64,000 bases of DNA from Winogradskyella helgolandensis. GTDB lineage: Bacteria > Bacteroidota > Bacteroidia > Flavobacteriales > Flavobacteriaceae. Below are positions 17,845-26,603 of this stretch, one piece after another. Under the pieces are notes generated by a model. It worked only from the letters and a program-made list of their open reading frames with translations. It did no database searches and was not told the DNA's origin. The position numbers and the translations under genes were made by a program. The stretch covers positions 2,553,001 through 2,617,000 of the forward strand of contig NZ_JABFHO010000001.1 of assembly GCF_013404085.1 (NCBI RefSeq), in the 5' to 3' direction. Position 1 is the stretch's first letter. The number at the start of each line of letters is the position of its first letter.

Positions 17845-17875
17845 TTGTCTGACCCAAGTAAAGAAATTACATTTG
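17845..17875 (+). promoter_or_regulatory. Probable purC promoter
   Basis: TTG (17845-17847), 20 bases, TACATTTG (17868-17875). This fits TTG-N17-23-TAnnTTTG of flavobacterial housekeeping promoters and lies 24 bases before the ATG of purC. Confidence 0.6.
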
Positions 17876-17899
17876 TAATTCATAATAAATGATGATTAC

Positions 17900-18844
17900 A
17901 TGAATACCATAATAGAAACCAATTTTAATTTTCCGAACCAAAAGAGTTTTTATAAAGGAAAAGTAAGAGCAGTTTACAATATCAACGATGAGCAACTGGT
18001 AATGGTGGCCACAGATCGTTTGAGTGCTTTTGATGTGGTAATGCCCAAAGGTATTCCTTACAAAGGTCAAATCTTAAATCAGATTGCGACTAAAATGATG
18101 AAGGAAACTGAAGATTTAGTACCTAATTGGTTGGTGGCTACTCCAGATCCAAATGTGGCTGTTGGTCATTTGTGTGAACCTTTTAAGGTCGAAATGGTAA
18201 TTCGTGGCTACATGTCTGGCCATGCTGCAAGAGAATATAAAGCAGGAAAACGCATGCTTTGTGGAGTTGAAATGCCAGAAGGGATGAAGGAGAATGATAA
18301 ATTTCCTGAGCCAATTATCACACCAGCAACAAAGGCTGAAATGGGAGATCATGATGAGGATATTTCTAGAGAAGATATTCTTAAAAAGGGAATCGTTTCA
18401 GAGGAAGATTATATAGTTCTTGAAGATTATACGCGAAAATTATTTCAACGCGGAACAGAAATCGCTGCTGCTCGTGGTTTAATTTTAGTCGATACTAAAT
18501 ACGAGTTTGGAAAAACTAAAGATGGTAAAATTGTTTTGATAGATGAAATTCATACTCCAGATTCATCGCGTTATTTTTATGCTGATGGTTATCAAGAACG
18601 TCAGGATAAAGGAGAAGCACAAAAGCAATTGTCTAAGGAGTTTGTTAGACAATGGTTAATTGCTAATGATTTTCAAGGCTTAGAAGGGCAAACCGTTCCT
18701 TTTATGAGTGATGAGTATATTGAATCTGTTAGCGAACGTTATATTGAATTGTATGAGAATATTACAGGAGATACTTTTGTGAAAGGAGATGTTAGTGATA
18801 TTCAGGGCCGAATTGAAGCTAATGTTTTAGCATATTTGAAATAA
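17900..18844 (+). CDS. purC: Phosphoribosylaminoimidazole-succinocarboxamide synthase (SAICAR synthase)
   Basis: A 314-residue ATP-dependent ligase that joins CAIR with aspartate in purine synthesis. [12 protein letters not shown] near the N-terminus is the glycine-rich nucleotide site, [20 protein letters not shown] and the [13 protein letters not shown] stretch are substrate loops, and [18 protein letters not shown] is the C-terminal signature. The length places it in the longer (about 300-residue) form rather than the 240-residue form of Escherichia coli. It appears to be transcribed alone from the promoter at 17845-17875. The next gene converges with it. Confidence 0.96.
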   Translation: MNTIIETNFNFPNQKSFYKGKVRAVYNINDEQLVMVATDRLSAFDVVMPKGIPYKGQILNQIATKMMKETEDLVPNWLVATPDPNVAVGHLCEPFKVEMVIRGYMSGHAAREYKAGKRMLCGVEMPEGMKENDKFPEPIITPATKAEMGDHDEDISREDILKKGIVSEEDYIVLEDYTRKLFQRGTEIAAARGLILVDTKYEFGKTKDGKIVLIDEIHTPDSSRYFYADGYQERQDKGEAQKQLSKEFVRQWLIANDFQGLEGQTVPFMSDEYIESVSERYIELYENITGDTFVKGDVSDIQGRIEANVLAYLK

Positions 18845-18887
18845 CTAAAGGCTAAAGCCTAGTTTAATATTGATTATAACCTTACCA

Positions 18888-19463
18888 TTATTGTTTTAAT
18901 GTAAGGTTGTTTTCATTTATAGCTAATTCTGAGTAGTGGTTCTTTAATGTATCTAAGTGATGCTCCACATGATGCGCCGTCCACATGATTAGTTCTCTAA
19001 CAGGCATTTTTCCCATTAAAGGGTGTGGTAATACAACGGTATCTAGATTTTCGTCACTAATGCGTCTTGTTTTGTATTGTAGTTTCTTTTCTTCGGTTTG
19101 TAATCTGTTTAAAATGTATTGTTTGTCTGATAATTTAGGGACTTTCATGTTTTTAGAGCCTTTAAAAGTTGTGCCTTTGGCATCTATTAAACGTTCATGA
19201 TAGCGTTTTGCAATAGCATCGTATGATCTAACTGGTCTATTGGCTTTACCAAATTTAAGGCGTAGTAAATACTTAGGGAGACTCAAAGCATTGTTAAGTG
19301 GAATTATACTTTGTAATAAATGAAGTGTTTGTTGACCTGTTGTCCATTTACCTTCTGGACCGAGTATCCAAGAATCATCCGACTGGTTTTCTAACCAAGT
19401 AATTAATTCTGAATGTTTAGCTTCAATTAAATCGGCAATAGCGTCTTTATCCATATCAGTCAT
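18888..19463 (-). CDS. DinB-like (YfiT/DUF664 superfamily) protein
   Basis: A 191-residue four-helix-bundle protein with the metal-binding histidine pattern of the DinB superfamily: H48 in TTGQQTLHLLQSI and the pair in WTAHHVEHHLDTL (about 165-177). Members include thiol-dependent S-transferases that use bacillithiol. A bacillithiol-linked YtxJ protein is encoded at 52267-52644 and a second DinB-like protein at 45493-46044. The gene stands alone, converging on purC. The exact substrate is unknown. Confidence 0.82.
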   Translation of the reverse strand: MTDMDKDAIADLIEAKHSELITWLENQSDDSWILGPEGKWTTGQQTLHLLQSIIPLNNALSLPKYLLRLKFGKANRPVRSYDAIAKRYHERLIDAKGTTFKGSKNMKVPKLSDKQYILNRLQTEEKKLQYKTRRISDENLDTVVLPHPLMGKMPVRELIMWTAHHVEHHLDTLKNHYSELAINENNLTLKQ

Positions 19464-19563
19464 TTTGATTAAGAAAAGATACGAAGAAAAGTTGAATTTT
19501 AAATGTGTTTGTTGTGGTGTTATTTAGTTTAAAAGAGGCTATCGTTTTACTACATTCGACAAA

Positions 19564-20322
19564 TTATTTTTCAACTTCTTTTTCTTGAATAATAATTTTG
19601 TCTTTCTTAAAAATAGGAACTAAATAAGATAAGTTAAATCCAAACCCGCCACCAAATCGGCTACTGTCATAAGTTCTATTATAGCCAGGAATATAAAGAT
19701 TTTCGTAGTTATTAATTTCCTTTTCAGAAATTAATACTTTGAGTTGAACATTGAATCCAGCAAAGAAATTATTAAAGATTTCGGCTTTTATTCCCACTTG
19801 TAATTCTGTCCATAATGCGGTTAAACCACTAAATTCTTCACCTTCCTCAACTGAATAGCGTCCATCCCAATATTGATTATTTATATCGTAAACAGTGTAG
19901 TTATTTAGTGTTTGGTTAAAAGTACTCGCTCCAATTCTTAGGCCTCCATAAATCATATTCTCCATATCTAACCAGTTCTGGTAGAAATTCATATCAATTC
20001 CGGCTTTAAAATAGCTTCCTTTTGTAGTGTTATTTAATACCTCGTTTTCAAGAATACGTTCTTCATTCCCTAATTCGCCAGCAATGTAGATGCGTTTGGT
20101 AAGGCGATAATCGCCCATAATTTCAAAACCTTTATAGTCGTCAGAAAAGAAAGTGCGTGCAAGTTTACTGATATCTGCTCCAAGTCTTAGTCCATACTTT
20201 TGTTTAAAAACTAAAGTATCGTTAACTGTTTTTTTCTCTTCTTGCGCAAAAGCCATTGTAGAAAACAACAGCATTAAAATTACACTTCTAATGATAGATG
20301 CGTACATGTGTTGTGTTTTCAT
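19564..20322 (-). CDS. DUF6048 family predicted outer-membrane protein
   Basis: A 252-residue protein with a signal peptide ending FSTMAFAQ (residues 1-26) and amphipathic strands (GLRLGADISKLARTFF, GGFGFNLSYLVPIF) pointing to a beta-barrel. It belongs to a flavobacterial family of unknown function normally encoded next to a DUF6452 lipoprotein, as here. The start overlaps the upstream gene: ATG at 20322 overlaps by 35 bases, and a second ATG at 20307 by 20. Co-translation with DUF6452 and rlmD is likely. Confidence 0.82.
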   Translation of the reverse strand: MKTQHMYASIIRSVILMLLFSTMAFAQEEKKTVNDTLVFKQKYGLRLGADISKLARTFFSDDYKGFEIMGDYRLTKRIYIAGELGNEERILENEVLNNTTKGSYFKAGIDMNFYQNWLDMENMIYGGLRIGASTFNQTLNNYTVYDINNQYWDGRYSVEEGEEFSGLTALWTELQVGIKAEIFNNFFAGFNVQLKVLISEKEINNYENLYIPGYNRTYDSSRFGGGFGFNLSYLVPIFKKDKIIIQEKEVEK

Positions 20323-20890
20323 CTTGAATGCTGCTTTGTGTCGTTTCTTCGATTTCTATATTGGTAATCCATTGATCATCATCTGAGATTCTTGCAACCC
20401 CTAAACTGTTAAAGTTACTTTTGTAACCACAAGCTCTAGAGACATAAACAAACTCTGTATTGTATGAAATTTCAATGATGTCTATATTAGAATTGGTTAA
20501 AGGATCTTCATCTTCAATTCTTAGATCTGTATCTTTTTCTAGAATATAACGTACCGTTATTTGTGGTTGACCCTCTGCATCAACAAGTAGAGGTAATGCT
20601 ATTTTGTTATTGTTTACATTAAAAACATAAGAGTCTTCATCATCATATTCAGTGATAATTTTATCGGATTCTTCAATAGGTTCAGTTGTTACCCCATCTT
20701 CATCTGTAAAAATCCCTTCTCGATAAACCGTAATTCTAGAGACATTTAATAATTCATCTGTTTCTGAAGCATCATAGAATTCTATAATTAATCTAGGAGT
20801 TGTCTGTGTGGTTGCTGCGCAAATATCATCGCGTTCACAGTTAATCAATGCAATCGCTATTAAAAGAACTAAAATTTTTAAACTTCTCAT
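20288..20890 (-). CDS. DUF6452 family lipoprotein
   Basis: A 200-residue secreted protein with a lipobox IALINC (C18) and a beta-rich body starting RDDICAATTQTTPRLIIEFYDA, the family hallmark. Function unknown. It starts at the base next to the rlmD stop and overlaps the DUF6048 gene downstream, forming a tight rlmD-DUF6452-DUF6048 unit that I recall from other Flavobacteriaceae. Confidence 0.82.
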   Translation of the reverse strand: MRSLKILVLLIAIALINCERDDICAATTQTTPRLIIEFYDASETDELLNVSRITVYREGIFTDEDGVTTEPIEESDKIITEYDDEDSYVFNVNNNKIALPLLVDAEGQPQITVRYILEKDTDLRIEDEDPLTNSNIDIIEISYNTEFVYVSRACGYKSNFNSLGVARISDDDQWITNIEIEETTQSSIQDENTTHVRIYH

Positions 20891-22345
20891 TTATTTTTTT
20901 TCAAATAACACAACCGTTTCAATATGCGCTGTATGTGGAAATTGATCGACTAAACTCAACTTTTTAATAGTATAACCAGCTTCCATTAATTGCTCAGTAT
21001 CTCTGGCTTGGGTTGCTGGATTACAAGATACATAAACCAAACGTTCTGCATTTAGGTTTATTATTTTTTTAAGAGTTTTAGGTGCAATGCCAGCTCTCGC
21101 AGGATCTAAAATTATAGTTCTTATTTTATTAGTGTATTCAGGATGTTCAGTTAAAAATTTACCAACATCAGCAGCATAGAATTTTAAGCCTTCAATATTA
21201 TTTCGTTTGGCATTTTCTTTTGCATCTTCAATAGCAGCAGCGACGATATCTACACCAACAATTTTAGTGTTTTCGGATTTGTTGGCTATAATCTGACCAA
21301 TGGTTCCTGTACCACAGAATAAATCTAAAACAACGGTATTATCTATCGCGTCTTTGTTTTCTAAAGCATAATCTACGACTTTAGAATAGAGTTTCTCAGC
21401 ACATTTTGGGTTAGTCTGAAAAAAACTTTTCATGCTGATTTCAAAGTTTAAACCTAATAATTCTTCAACAATTTTATCGTCACCATATACTAGGGAAATA
21501 CTTCCTGTGGTGGCAATGGTTCTGTCTCCAACTTCATCATTAATAGTGTGTAATAAGCCTGCAACTCTATCTCCAAATAATTCTACTAAATACTTAGCGA
21601 ATTTATCCAAATCAAATTCTGGTAAATCGTAAGATGTTGTCACTAAGTTAAATAGTAGTTGATTGGTTTTGTAAGATTTTCGAACTACAAAATATCTGAA
21701 AAATCCGGTTTTTTGTGGTGCATGCCATGGCGCCAAACCTGTTGCTATACAATAGGCTCTAATGTCTTTTAGTTGGTTTTCAAATTCAGCATCAAATAAA
21801 CCAGAATCATTATTTAGGTTATCTCCACACCACCAAGTGCCACGTTTTTTAAAACCTAGAGTAAATTCATCTACGTCAGTTTTTAATTCATGATTATAGC
21901 CAATGGCAGAAAACCCATATTCCATTTTATTTCTATAATGGAAGGTATTTGGCGATGATACAAATTCATCAAATTTATCTTCAATATCAGCAACTTTACC
22001 GATACGTTTAAATAGTTGAAGTGTACTTTCTTTCTTATAATTGTGTTGTTTTTCAATAGGTAAATTAATATAAGGAGCACCAGGAATGCTTTGGTAAGGC
22101 ATATCAATTTCGTCTTCAGACGGTTTTAAAACCTCAAAAAGTTTACCCTCTGCATATTTTTTACTACACTTTTTAATCTGAGTTTTTACCAACTGACCAG
22201 GTAGCGTATTGGGAACAAAAACCACAAATTCGCCATGTTCATTTCTAATACGACCAATACCTTTACCTCCAAAAGCGTAATCTTCGATTAAGATGTCTAT
22301 GATTTGTCCGCGTTTTACAAATTTATTCCGTTCTCTTTTTGGCAT
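20891..22345 (-). CDS. rlmD: 23S rRNA (uracil-C5)-methyltransferase RlmD
   Basis: A 484-residue SAM-dependent RNA methyltransferase. An N-terminal TRAM domain (about 8-70) is followed by the catalytic domain with DLFCGTGTIGQ, IILDPARAG and the nucleophile motif YVSCNPATQARD. Escherichia coli RlmD binds an iron-sulfur cluster through four cysteines; the corresponding region here (MPYQSIPGAPYINLPIEKQ, about 82-100) has none, so this is a cluster-free form. A TATCTTTG box on the minus strand (22366-22373) is a likely -7 element. It leads the unit with DUF6452 and DUF6048. Target position U1939 is by family inference. Confidence 0.9.
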   Translation of the reverse strand: MPKRERNKFVKRGQIIDILIEDYAFGGKGIGRIRNEHGEFVVFVPNTLPGQLVKTQIKKCSKKYAEGKLFEVLKPSEDEIDMPYQSIPGAPYINLPIEKQHNYKKESTLQLFKRIGKVADIEDKFDEFVSSPNTFHYRNKMEYGFSAIGYNHELKTDVDEFTLGFKKRGTWWCGDNLNNDSGLFDAEFENQLKDIRAYCIATGLAPWHAPQKTGFFRYFVVRKSYKTNQLLFNLVTTSYDLPEFDLDKFAKYLVELFGDRVAGLLHTINDEVGDRTIATTGSISLVYGDDKIVEELLGLNFEISMKSFFQTNPKCAEKLYSKVVDYALENKDAIDNTVVLDLFCGTGTIGQIIANKSENTKIVGVDIVAAAIEDAKENAKRNNIEGLKFYAADVGKFLTEHPEYTNKIRTIILDPARAGIAPKTLKKIINLNAERLVYVSCNPATQARDTEQLMEAGYTIKKLSLVDQFPHTAHIETVVLFEKK

Positions 22346-22631
22346 TTCTTATAATAATTTGGGTGCAAAGATAGTCGTAATTTTATAAATACTTATGTTC
22401 AATTTTGTCAGTATAATTTGGATATTTATTAAAAATAGATATACGAGGCTTAATAATTTTTTTCAAGTTTACCATCAATAATTTTTAGGTAGGTATTATT
22501 TCAGTTAGATTCTTTGTAAATTGCAAACTTCTAGGGATGATTTCTTTCCCACGCTGAATTTTCGGACATATCGAAAGGATAAAGGTAGATAAGGAATGGA
22601 TATTTTATTCATTTATTAAATTATTTTTAAA

Positions 22632-23876
22632 ATGGCTGTTTTAGACCAATTAACATCGCAAGAAGCGATAGATTTAGAAAACAAATATGGGGCGCACAAT
22701 TACCATCCGTTACCTGTAGTATTGAGTAGAGGAGAAGGTGTGTATGTTTGGGATGTAGAAGGCAAGAAATATTATGATTTTTTGTCGGCATATTCTGCGG
22801 TAAATCAAGGACATTGTCACCCTGAAATTGTTGCTGCAATGACTGCTCAAGCACAAACATTGACACTAACGTCAAGAGCATTCTATAATGATATGCTTGG
22901 TAAGTATGAAAAATATGCTTCAGAATTATTTAAATTCGATAAACTTTTACCAATGAATACAGGAGCAGAAGCTGTGGAAACGGCTTTGAAAATCTGTAGA
23001 AAATGGGCCTATGAAGTCAAAGGAATTGATGAAAATGAAGCAGAAATTGTTGTTTGTGAAAATAACTTTCATGGAAGAACAACAACAATCATCTCGTTTA
23101 GTAACGATCCTGTAGCACGCAAAAATTTTGGACCTTATACCAATGGTTTCATAAAAATTGAATACAATAATCTTGATGCCTTAGAGCAAACTTTAAAAAG
23201 CAATACTAATGTAGCAGGTTTCTTAGTAGAGCCAATACAAGGAGAAGCAGGAGTTTATGTTCCAACAGAGGGCTATTTGTCTAAAGCAAAAGCGATATGC
23301 GAAAAATATAATGTTCTATTTATTGCAGATGAAGTGCAAACAGGTATTGCAAGAACAGGAAAATTGTTGGCTGTAGATCATGAAAACGTAAAACCAGATA
23401 TCTTAATCTTAGGAAAAGCATTAAGTGGTGGCGCATATCCTGTATCTGCTGTTTTAGCTGATAATGCTATTATGAATGTTATTCAGCCAGGAAACCACGG
23501 AAGTACCTTTGGTGGAAATCCAATTGCTGCTGCAGTAGCTATAGCGGCTTTAGAGGTTGTAAGAAAAGAAGACTTAGCAAACAATGCAGAAGAATTAGGA
23601 CAATTATTTAGATCAGAGTTGTCTAAATTTATTGAAACGAGCCCAATTGTAAATTCAGTAAGAGGAAAAGGATTGCTAAATGCAATTTTAATAAACGATA
23701 AAGAAGACAGCGAAACAGCTTGGAACATCTGTCTAAAATTAAGAGATAATGGTTTGTTAGCAAAACCAACACATGGTAATATTATTCGTTTTGCGCCACC
23801 TTTAGTAATGACGAAAGAGCAATTATTAGATTGCGTGTCTATTATAACAAAGACTTTAAAAGAATTTGAAGTTTAG
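22632..23876 (+). CDS. rocD: Ornithine--oxo-acid transaminase
   Basis: A 414-residue class III PLP aminotransferase that converts ornithine and 2-oxoglutarate to glutamate semialdehyde and glutamate, linking arginine and proline metabolism. Motifs: [17 protein letters not shown] (about 48-64), typical of ornithine aminotransferase; [11 protein letters not shown]233 in FIADEVQTG; and the PLP lysine K262 in ILGKALSGG. Length is normal. It is a single gene preceded by a 286-base gap without a strong promoter match and followed by a terminator. Confidence 0.95.
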   Translation: MAVLDQLTSQEAIDLENKYGAHNYHPLPVVLSRGEGVYVWDVEGKKYYDFLSAYSAVNQGHCHPEIVAAMTAQAQTLTLTSRAFYNDMLGKYEKYASELFKFDKLLPMNTGAEAVETALKICRKWAYEVKGIDENEAEIVVCENNFHGRTTTIISFSNDPVARKNFGPYTNGFIKIEYNNLDALEQTLKSNTNVAGFLVEPIQGEAGVYVPTEGYLSKAKAICEKYNVLFIADEVQTGIARTGKLLAVDHENVKPDILILGKALSGGAYPVSAVLADNAIMNVIQPGNHGSTFGGNPIAAAVAIAALEVVRKEDLANNAEELGQLFRSELSKFIETSPIVNSVRGKGLLNAILINDKEDSETAWNICLKLRDNGLLAKPTHGNIIRFAPPLVMTKEQLLDCVSIITKTLKEFEV

Positions 23877-23903
23877 GACTTACTAGATAATAAGCATAAA
23901 AAA

Positions 23904-23936
23904 AAGCGATTTTCAATTAAGAAAATCGCTTTTTTG
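23904..23936. terminator. Bidirectional terminator after rocD
   Basis: AAGCGATTTTC (23904-23914), six-base loop, GAAAATCGCTT (23921-23931), then T residues; A residues precede it. It can also serve the convergent CCC-motif gene. Confidence 0.88.
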
Positions 23937-23952
23937 TGTTTTGTAGATAAGA

Positions 23953-24285
23953 CTATTGCCCCATCATTTCTTGCATTTTTTCTTGCATTAATTCTTGGTC
24001 TTGTAAGGCTTCCCATCCAAAAGATGATATCATCCATACATATATTAATACCATAATAATACTAAGAACTACACCGATAATTCCCATTATTTTTCCAGCT
24101 TTTACATTTCCAAAACCTGAATAATTTTCAGGTGCTTCCATGTATAATTTTGTGGCTTTACCACCAAGTATAATTGCTACGATTCCGAATATCAATCCAG
24201 GAACACCGTAACAACAGCATCCAATAATTGATAAGATTCCCATGACTAGTACTAATGTTCCATTAGGGATTTGTTGTTTTTCCAT
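23953..24285 (-). CDS. CCC-motif membrane protein
   Basis: A 110-residue protein with two hydrophobic segments (about 11-42 and 62-92). It carries the triple cysteine C23-C25 in SIIGCCCYGVPGLIFGIVAI, the mark of a small Bacteroidota membrane family related to DUF4190. The acidic, methionine-rich tail ends KMQEMMGQ. Function unknown. It lies 13 bases after the DUF2752 gene on the same strand, and the two are probably a functional pair. Confidence 0.82.
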   Translation of the reverse strand: MEKQQIPNGTLVLVMGILSIIGCCCYGVPGLIFGIVAIILGGKATKLYMEAPENYSGFGNVKAGKIMGIIGVVLSIIMVLIYVWMISSFGWEALQDQELMQEKMQEMMGQ

Positions 24286-24298
24286 TGTGTTAGTTATT

Positions 24299-24601
24299 TT
24301 AGTTGATTAAAAAGGTTTTTATGATAAAACTTATTACAATAATACTAATATTTAATAAAAAAAGCCCTAAAATTATTTTATGACCCTTTTTAAATTGAAA
24401 TTTAAGATGCAATAAAAGGAAAGTAAACATTACAATAAGTGAATATATAGCGGGATACATAAAAAATGCTCCAACTAAATCACCTTTTAAAATTAATGAT
24501 ATAGAGCGCTGCATACCACAACCCATACAATCAATATTAAATGTTTGTTTCCATAAGCATGGCAACATATATTCCTCAAGTCCTTTTGAAAATACTAGCA
24601 T
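24299..24601 (-). CDS. DUF2752 membrane protein
   Basis: A 100-residue protein with the DUF2752 motif: CLWKQTFNIDCMGCGMQRS, where C25 and C28 form a CxxC. A membrane segment at about 45-68 and another at about 75-97 follow. Function unknown; the pair with a CCC-motif protein is common in Flavobacteriaceae. Start is the ATG at 24601. No clear promoter was seen in the 111 bases shared with the divergent gene. Confidence 0.85.
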   Translation of the reverse strand: MLVFSKGLEEYMLPCLWKQTFNIDCMGCGMQRSISLILKGDLVGAFFMYPAIYSLIVMFTFLLLHLKFQFKKGHKIILGLFLLNISIIVISFIIKTFLIN

Positions 24602-24659
24602 GTTGCGAAATTAAGAATTTGCTAAATTATTTACACCTCATTTTTAAATTCATTTGCGA

Positions 24660-24692
24660 TTGCCGTAAATATTTTTCTAAACCTTACTTTTG
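24660..24692 (+). promoter_or_regulatory. Candidate promoter for the small membrane protein - Smr pair
   Basis: TTG (24660-24662), 22 bases, TACTTTTG (24685-24692), 20 bases before the ATG at 24713. It fits the flavobacterial consensus with spacing near the upper limit. Confidence 0.45.
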
Positions 24693-24712
24693 CTAATATT
24701 AATTTATTAGTT

Positions 24713-24928
24713 ATGGATATATCTAGAATCATAAATTTTTTCTGCATTGTAGTAGGTGGTATAGCCGCTTTTTATGCTCAAGCACAGCAAGAACAAAACA
24801 GCTATATACTAATAGGTGGAATTATGTTACTTGTATTTGGTATTTATAGAACGTCTAGAAATATACCAAGCAAGTTTGATAAAGAAGAGGAGACTTTTCT
24901 AAAAACAGAAAAAGAAGATGAAGTTTAA
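24713..24928 (+). CDS. Small two-helix membrane protein, unidentified
   Basis: A 71-residue protein with hydrophobic segments at about 5-21 and 29-45 and a charged tail (KFDKEEETFLKTEKEDEV). I do not recognise a family. Its last eleven bases overlap the start of the DUF2027-Smr gene, so the two are translationally coupled. Its reading frame, its own promoter candidate and the coupling support a real gene. Confidence 0.7.
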   Translation: MDISRIINFFCIVVGGIAAFYAQAQQEQNSYILIGGIMLLVFGIYRTSRNIPSKFDKEEETFLKTEKEDEV

Positions 24929-25475
24929 AGTAGGTGATACGGTAGAAACTATTGATGATGCCATTTCTGGAATTGTAACAAAAATTTCAGAAAATACAAT
25001 TACAGTTGAAGATACTAATGGTTTCGATTTTCAGTTTGAAGCTCGCGAACTCATGTTGATGGCTTCGGGTAATAGTTTAGAAAATGCGGTTTACAATACT
25101 GATTTCGAAGCTGTAAAAAAAGAGAAAGCATCTAAAAAACGACAAACAGAACCTACGGTAAAACCAAAAGAACGTCACGCTCCAAAATTTGAAGTGGATC
25201 TTCATATCCATCACTTAACAAAATCGTCTAGAGGTATGTCTAATTTTGATATGCTCAATCTTCAATTAGATACAGCAAGAGGTCAATTAGAATTTGCCAT
25301 GCGTAAACGCATTCCTAAAATTGTATTTATACATGGAGTAGGAGAAGGTGTGTTGCGTCAAGAGTTAGAAACGCTTTTTAGTCGTTATAATAATGTGCAA
25401 TTTTACGATGCCGATTATAAAACCTATGGATTAGGCGCCACAGAAGTTAGAATACTTCAAAACGTAGAACCTTAA
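24918..25475 (+). CDS. DUF2027 - Smr domain protein
   Basis: A 185-residue protein with an N-terminal small beta-domain (MKFKVGDTVETIDDAISGIV, about 1-50), a basic linker (about 65-90) and a C-terminal Smr (small MutS-related) domain. The Smr domain shows EVDLHIHHL at 92-100 and HGVGEG at 139-144, the usual catalytic or binding loop. Smr domains are nucleases or nucleic-acid binders, and the stand-alone Bacteroidota forms have no settled role. It overlaps the small membrane gene upstream. The next gene converges with only six bases between. Confidence 0.85.
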   Translation: MKFKVGDTVETIDDAISGIVTKISENTITVEDTNGFDFQFEARELMLMASGNSLENAVYNTDFEAVKKEKASKKRQTEPTVKPKERHAPKFEVDLHIHHLTKSSRGMSNFDMLNLQLDTARGQLEFAMRKRIPKIVFIHGVGEGVLRQELETLFSRYNNVQFYDADYKTYGLGATEVRILQNVEP

Positions 25476-25481
25476 TAAACT

Positions 25482-26408
25482 TTAATCGTCATCAGGATCA
25501 TAGTCCGTTATAATAGTGGTTAACGTACCAAGATCAATTTCTGTTGATCTCAAGATTGTTAAATCGGTATTATTGATTGTAAAATTGGTTGTTACCGTTC
25601 TCGTATATGCATTCTCAAACGCATTGTAATCATCAAAATCATACGGTGTATCTTCCGCTGGGTTTAAATATAGAAGAACAAGAACTCCGTTAACAGCGAT
25701 ACGGTCATCGCCAGGACCATTTTCTCCATTAGCATCTTCTAAACGTGTTGGAATTTCGTCACCATCGTCATCAGGATCTAAATAATTTGGTACGCCATTT
25801 CCGTCTGTATCTAAAGGATTGGTTAAAGGATCATCATCACCATCTTCATCATCTTGATCAAGTTCATTAATTGTTTTTACGTTGTCACCGTCATCATCGA
25901 TATCTAGATAATCTGGTATGCCATCTTCATCTGTGTCTTGAGGGTCATCAATACCTCCAGGGCCATATTCAGAAATACTTGGAACTCCATCGTTATCATC
26001 ATCTACAATGGTAGACGTTATATAAACATCGCCAGAGCCCGCTTCGTAGTCTTCTCGGATGGTTAAATTATAGGGAGGGACTACAGCACAAATATCACTA
26101 GCACTTAATTCTCTGTTATAGGTTCTATAAATAAAACGAATTGTACCTGCGTTAATGGTTAATTCTAAAGGGACGTCTACTGTGGTCGCTGATGTAAATA
26201 GCGCATCATTAGTTGTAGACTTAGGAAAAATTAAAATAAGCGCTTCATTCGGATCATCTCGTGTGTCATAAACAAGGTGATAATCTTCAAAATTATCACA
26301 ATATTCTAGTTCTTCATCAAACTCTAAATCTATAGTAAGGATATCACCATCATCACAAGAGGTTAAAAGTAATAGAAGACTGCAAATAATAAAAAGATGA
26401 CGTTTCAT
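25482..26408 (-). CDS. Surface lipoprotein with thrombospondin-3-like calcium repeats
   Basis: A 308-residue lipoprotein (lipobox LLLTSC, C18 counted from the chosen start). A beta-rich N-terminal part includes an apparent low-complexity-free domain to about 130. Then come aspartate-rich repeats such as DTDEDGIPDYLDIDDDGD and DTDGNGVPNYLDPDDDGD (about 140-225), which bind calcium in the TSP type 3 fold. The start is ATG 26408, giving a normal signal; an in-frame ATG at 26459 would add 17 residues with no signal character. Function unknown; relatives are surface or adhesion lipoproteins. A CAAAAATA (-7 box on the minus strand) lies at 26424-26431. Confidence 0.82.
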   Translation of the reverse strand: MKRHLFIICSLLLLLTSCDDGDILTIDLEFDEELEYCDNFEDYHLVYDTRDDPNEALILIFPKSTTNDALFTSATTVDVPLELTINAGTIRFIYRTYNRELSASDICAVVPPYNLTIREDYEAGSGDVYITSTIVDDDNDGVPSISEYGPGGIDDPQDTDEDGIPDYLDIDDDGDNVKTINELDQDDEDGDDDPLTNPLDTDGNGVPNYLDPDDDGDEIPTRLEDANGENGPGDDRIAVNGVLVLLYLNPAEDTPYDFDDYNAFENAYTRTVTTNFTINNTDLTILRSTEIDLGTLTTIITDYDPDDD

Positions 26409-26603
26409 AGACTCAATTTTGAACAAAAATAACGGATTTGTAAAATTATAACGCTCCATTATCTAAATAATTTTATTTAGAATATTTTTGCATTCAGAAA
26501 AGCGCATGTTTAAAATTTTATCATTCAAGGAAATGATATAAAGAGATAGACTTGTTTGCGTCTCTTAAAGCCGAAGTATGGCTGTAAAACAACAATAAAA
26601 CAT

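Noticed and set aside
20288..20322. Frameshift joining DUF6452 and DUF6048 genes
   Set aside because: Each has its own signal sequence and complete family length; the 35-base overlap is ordinary coupling.
26409..26459. Upstream ATG for the calcium-repeat lipoprotein
   Set aside because: It would add 17 residues before a perfect lipoprotein signal peptide, destroying export.
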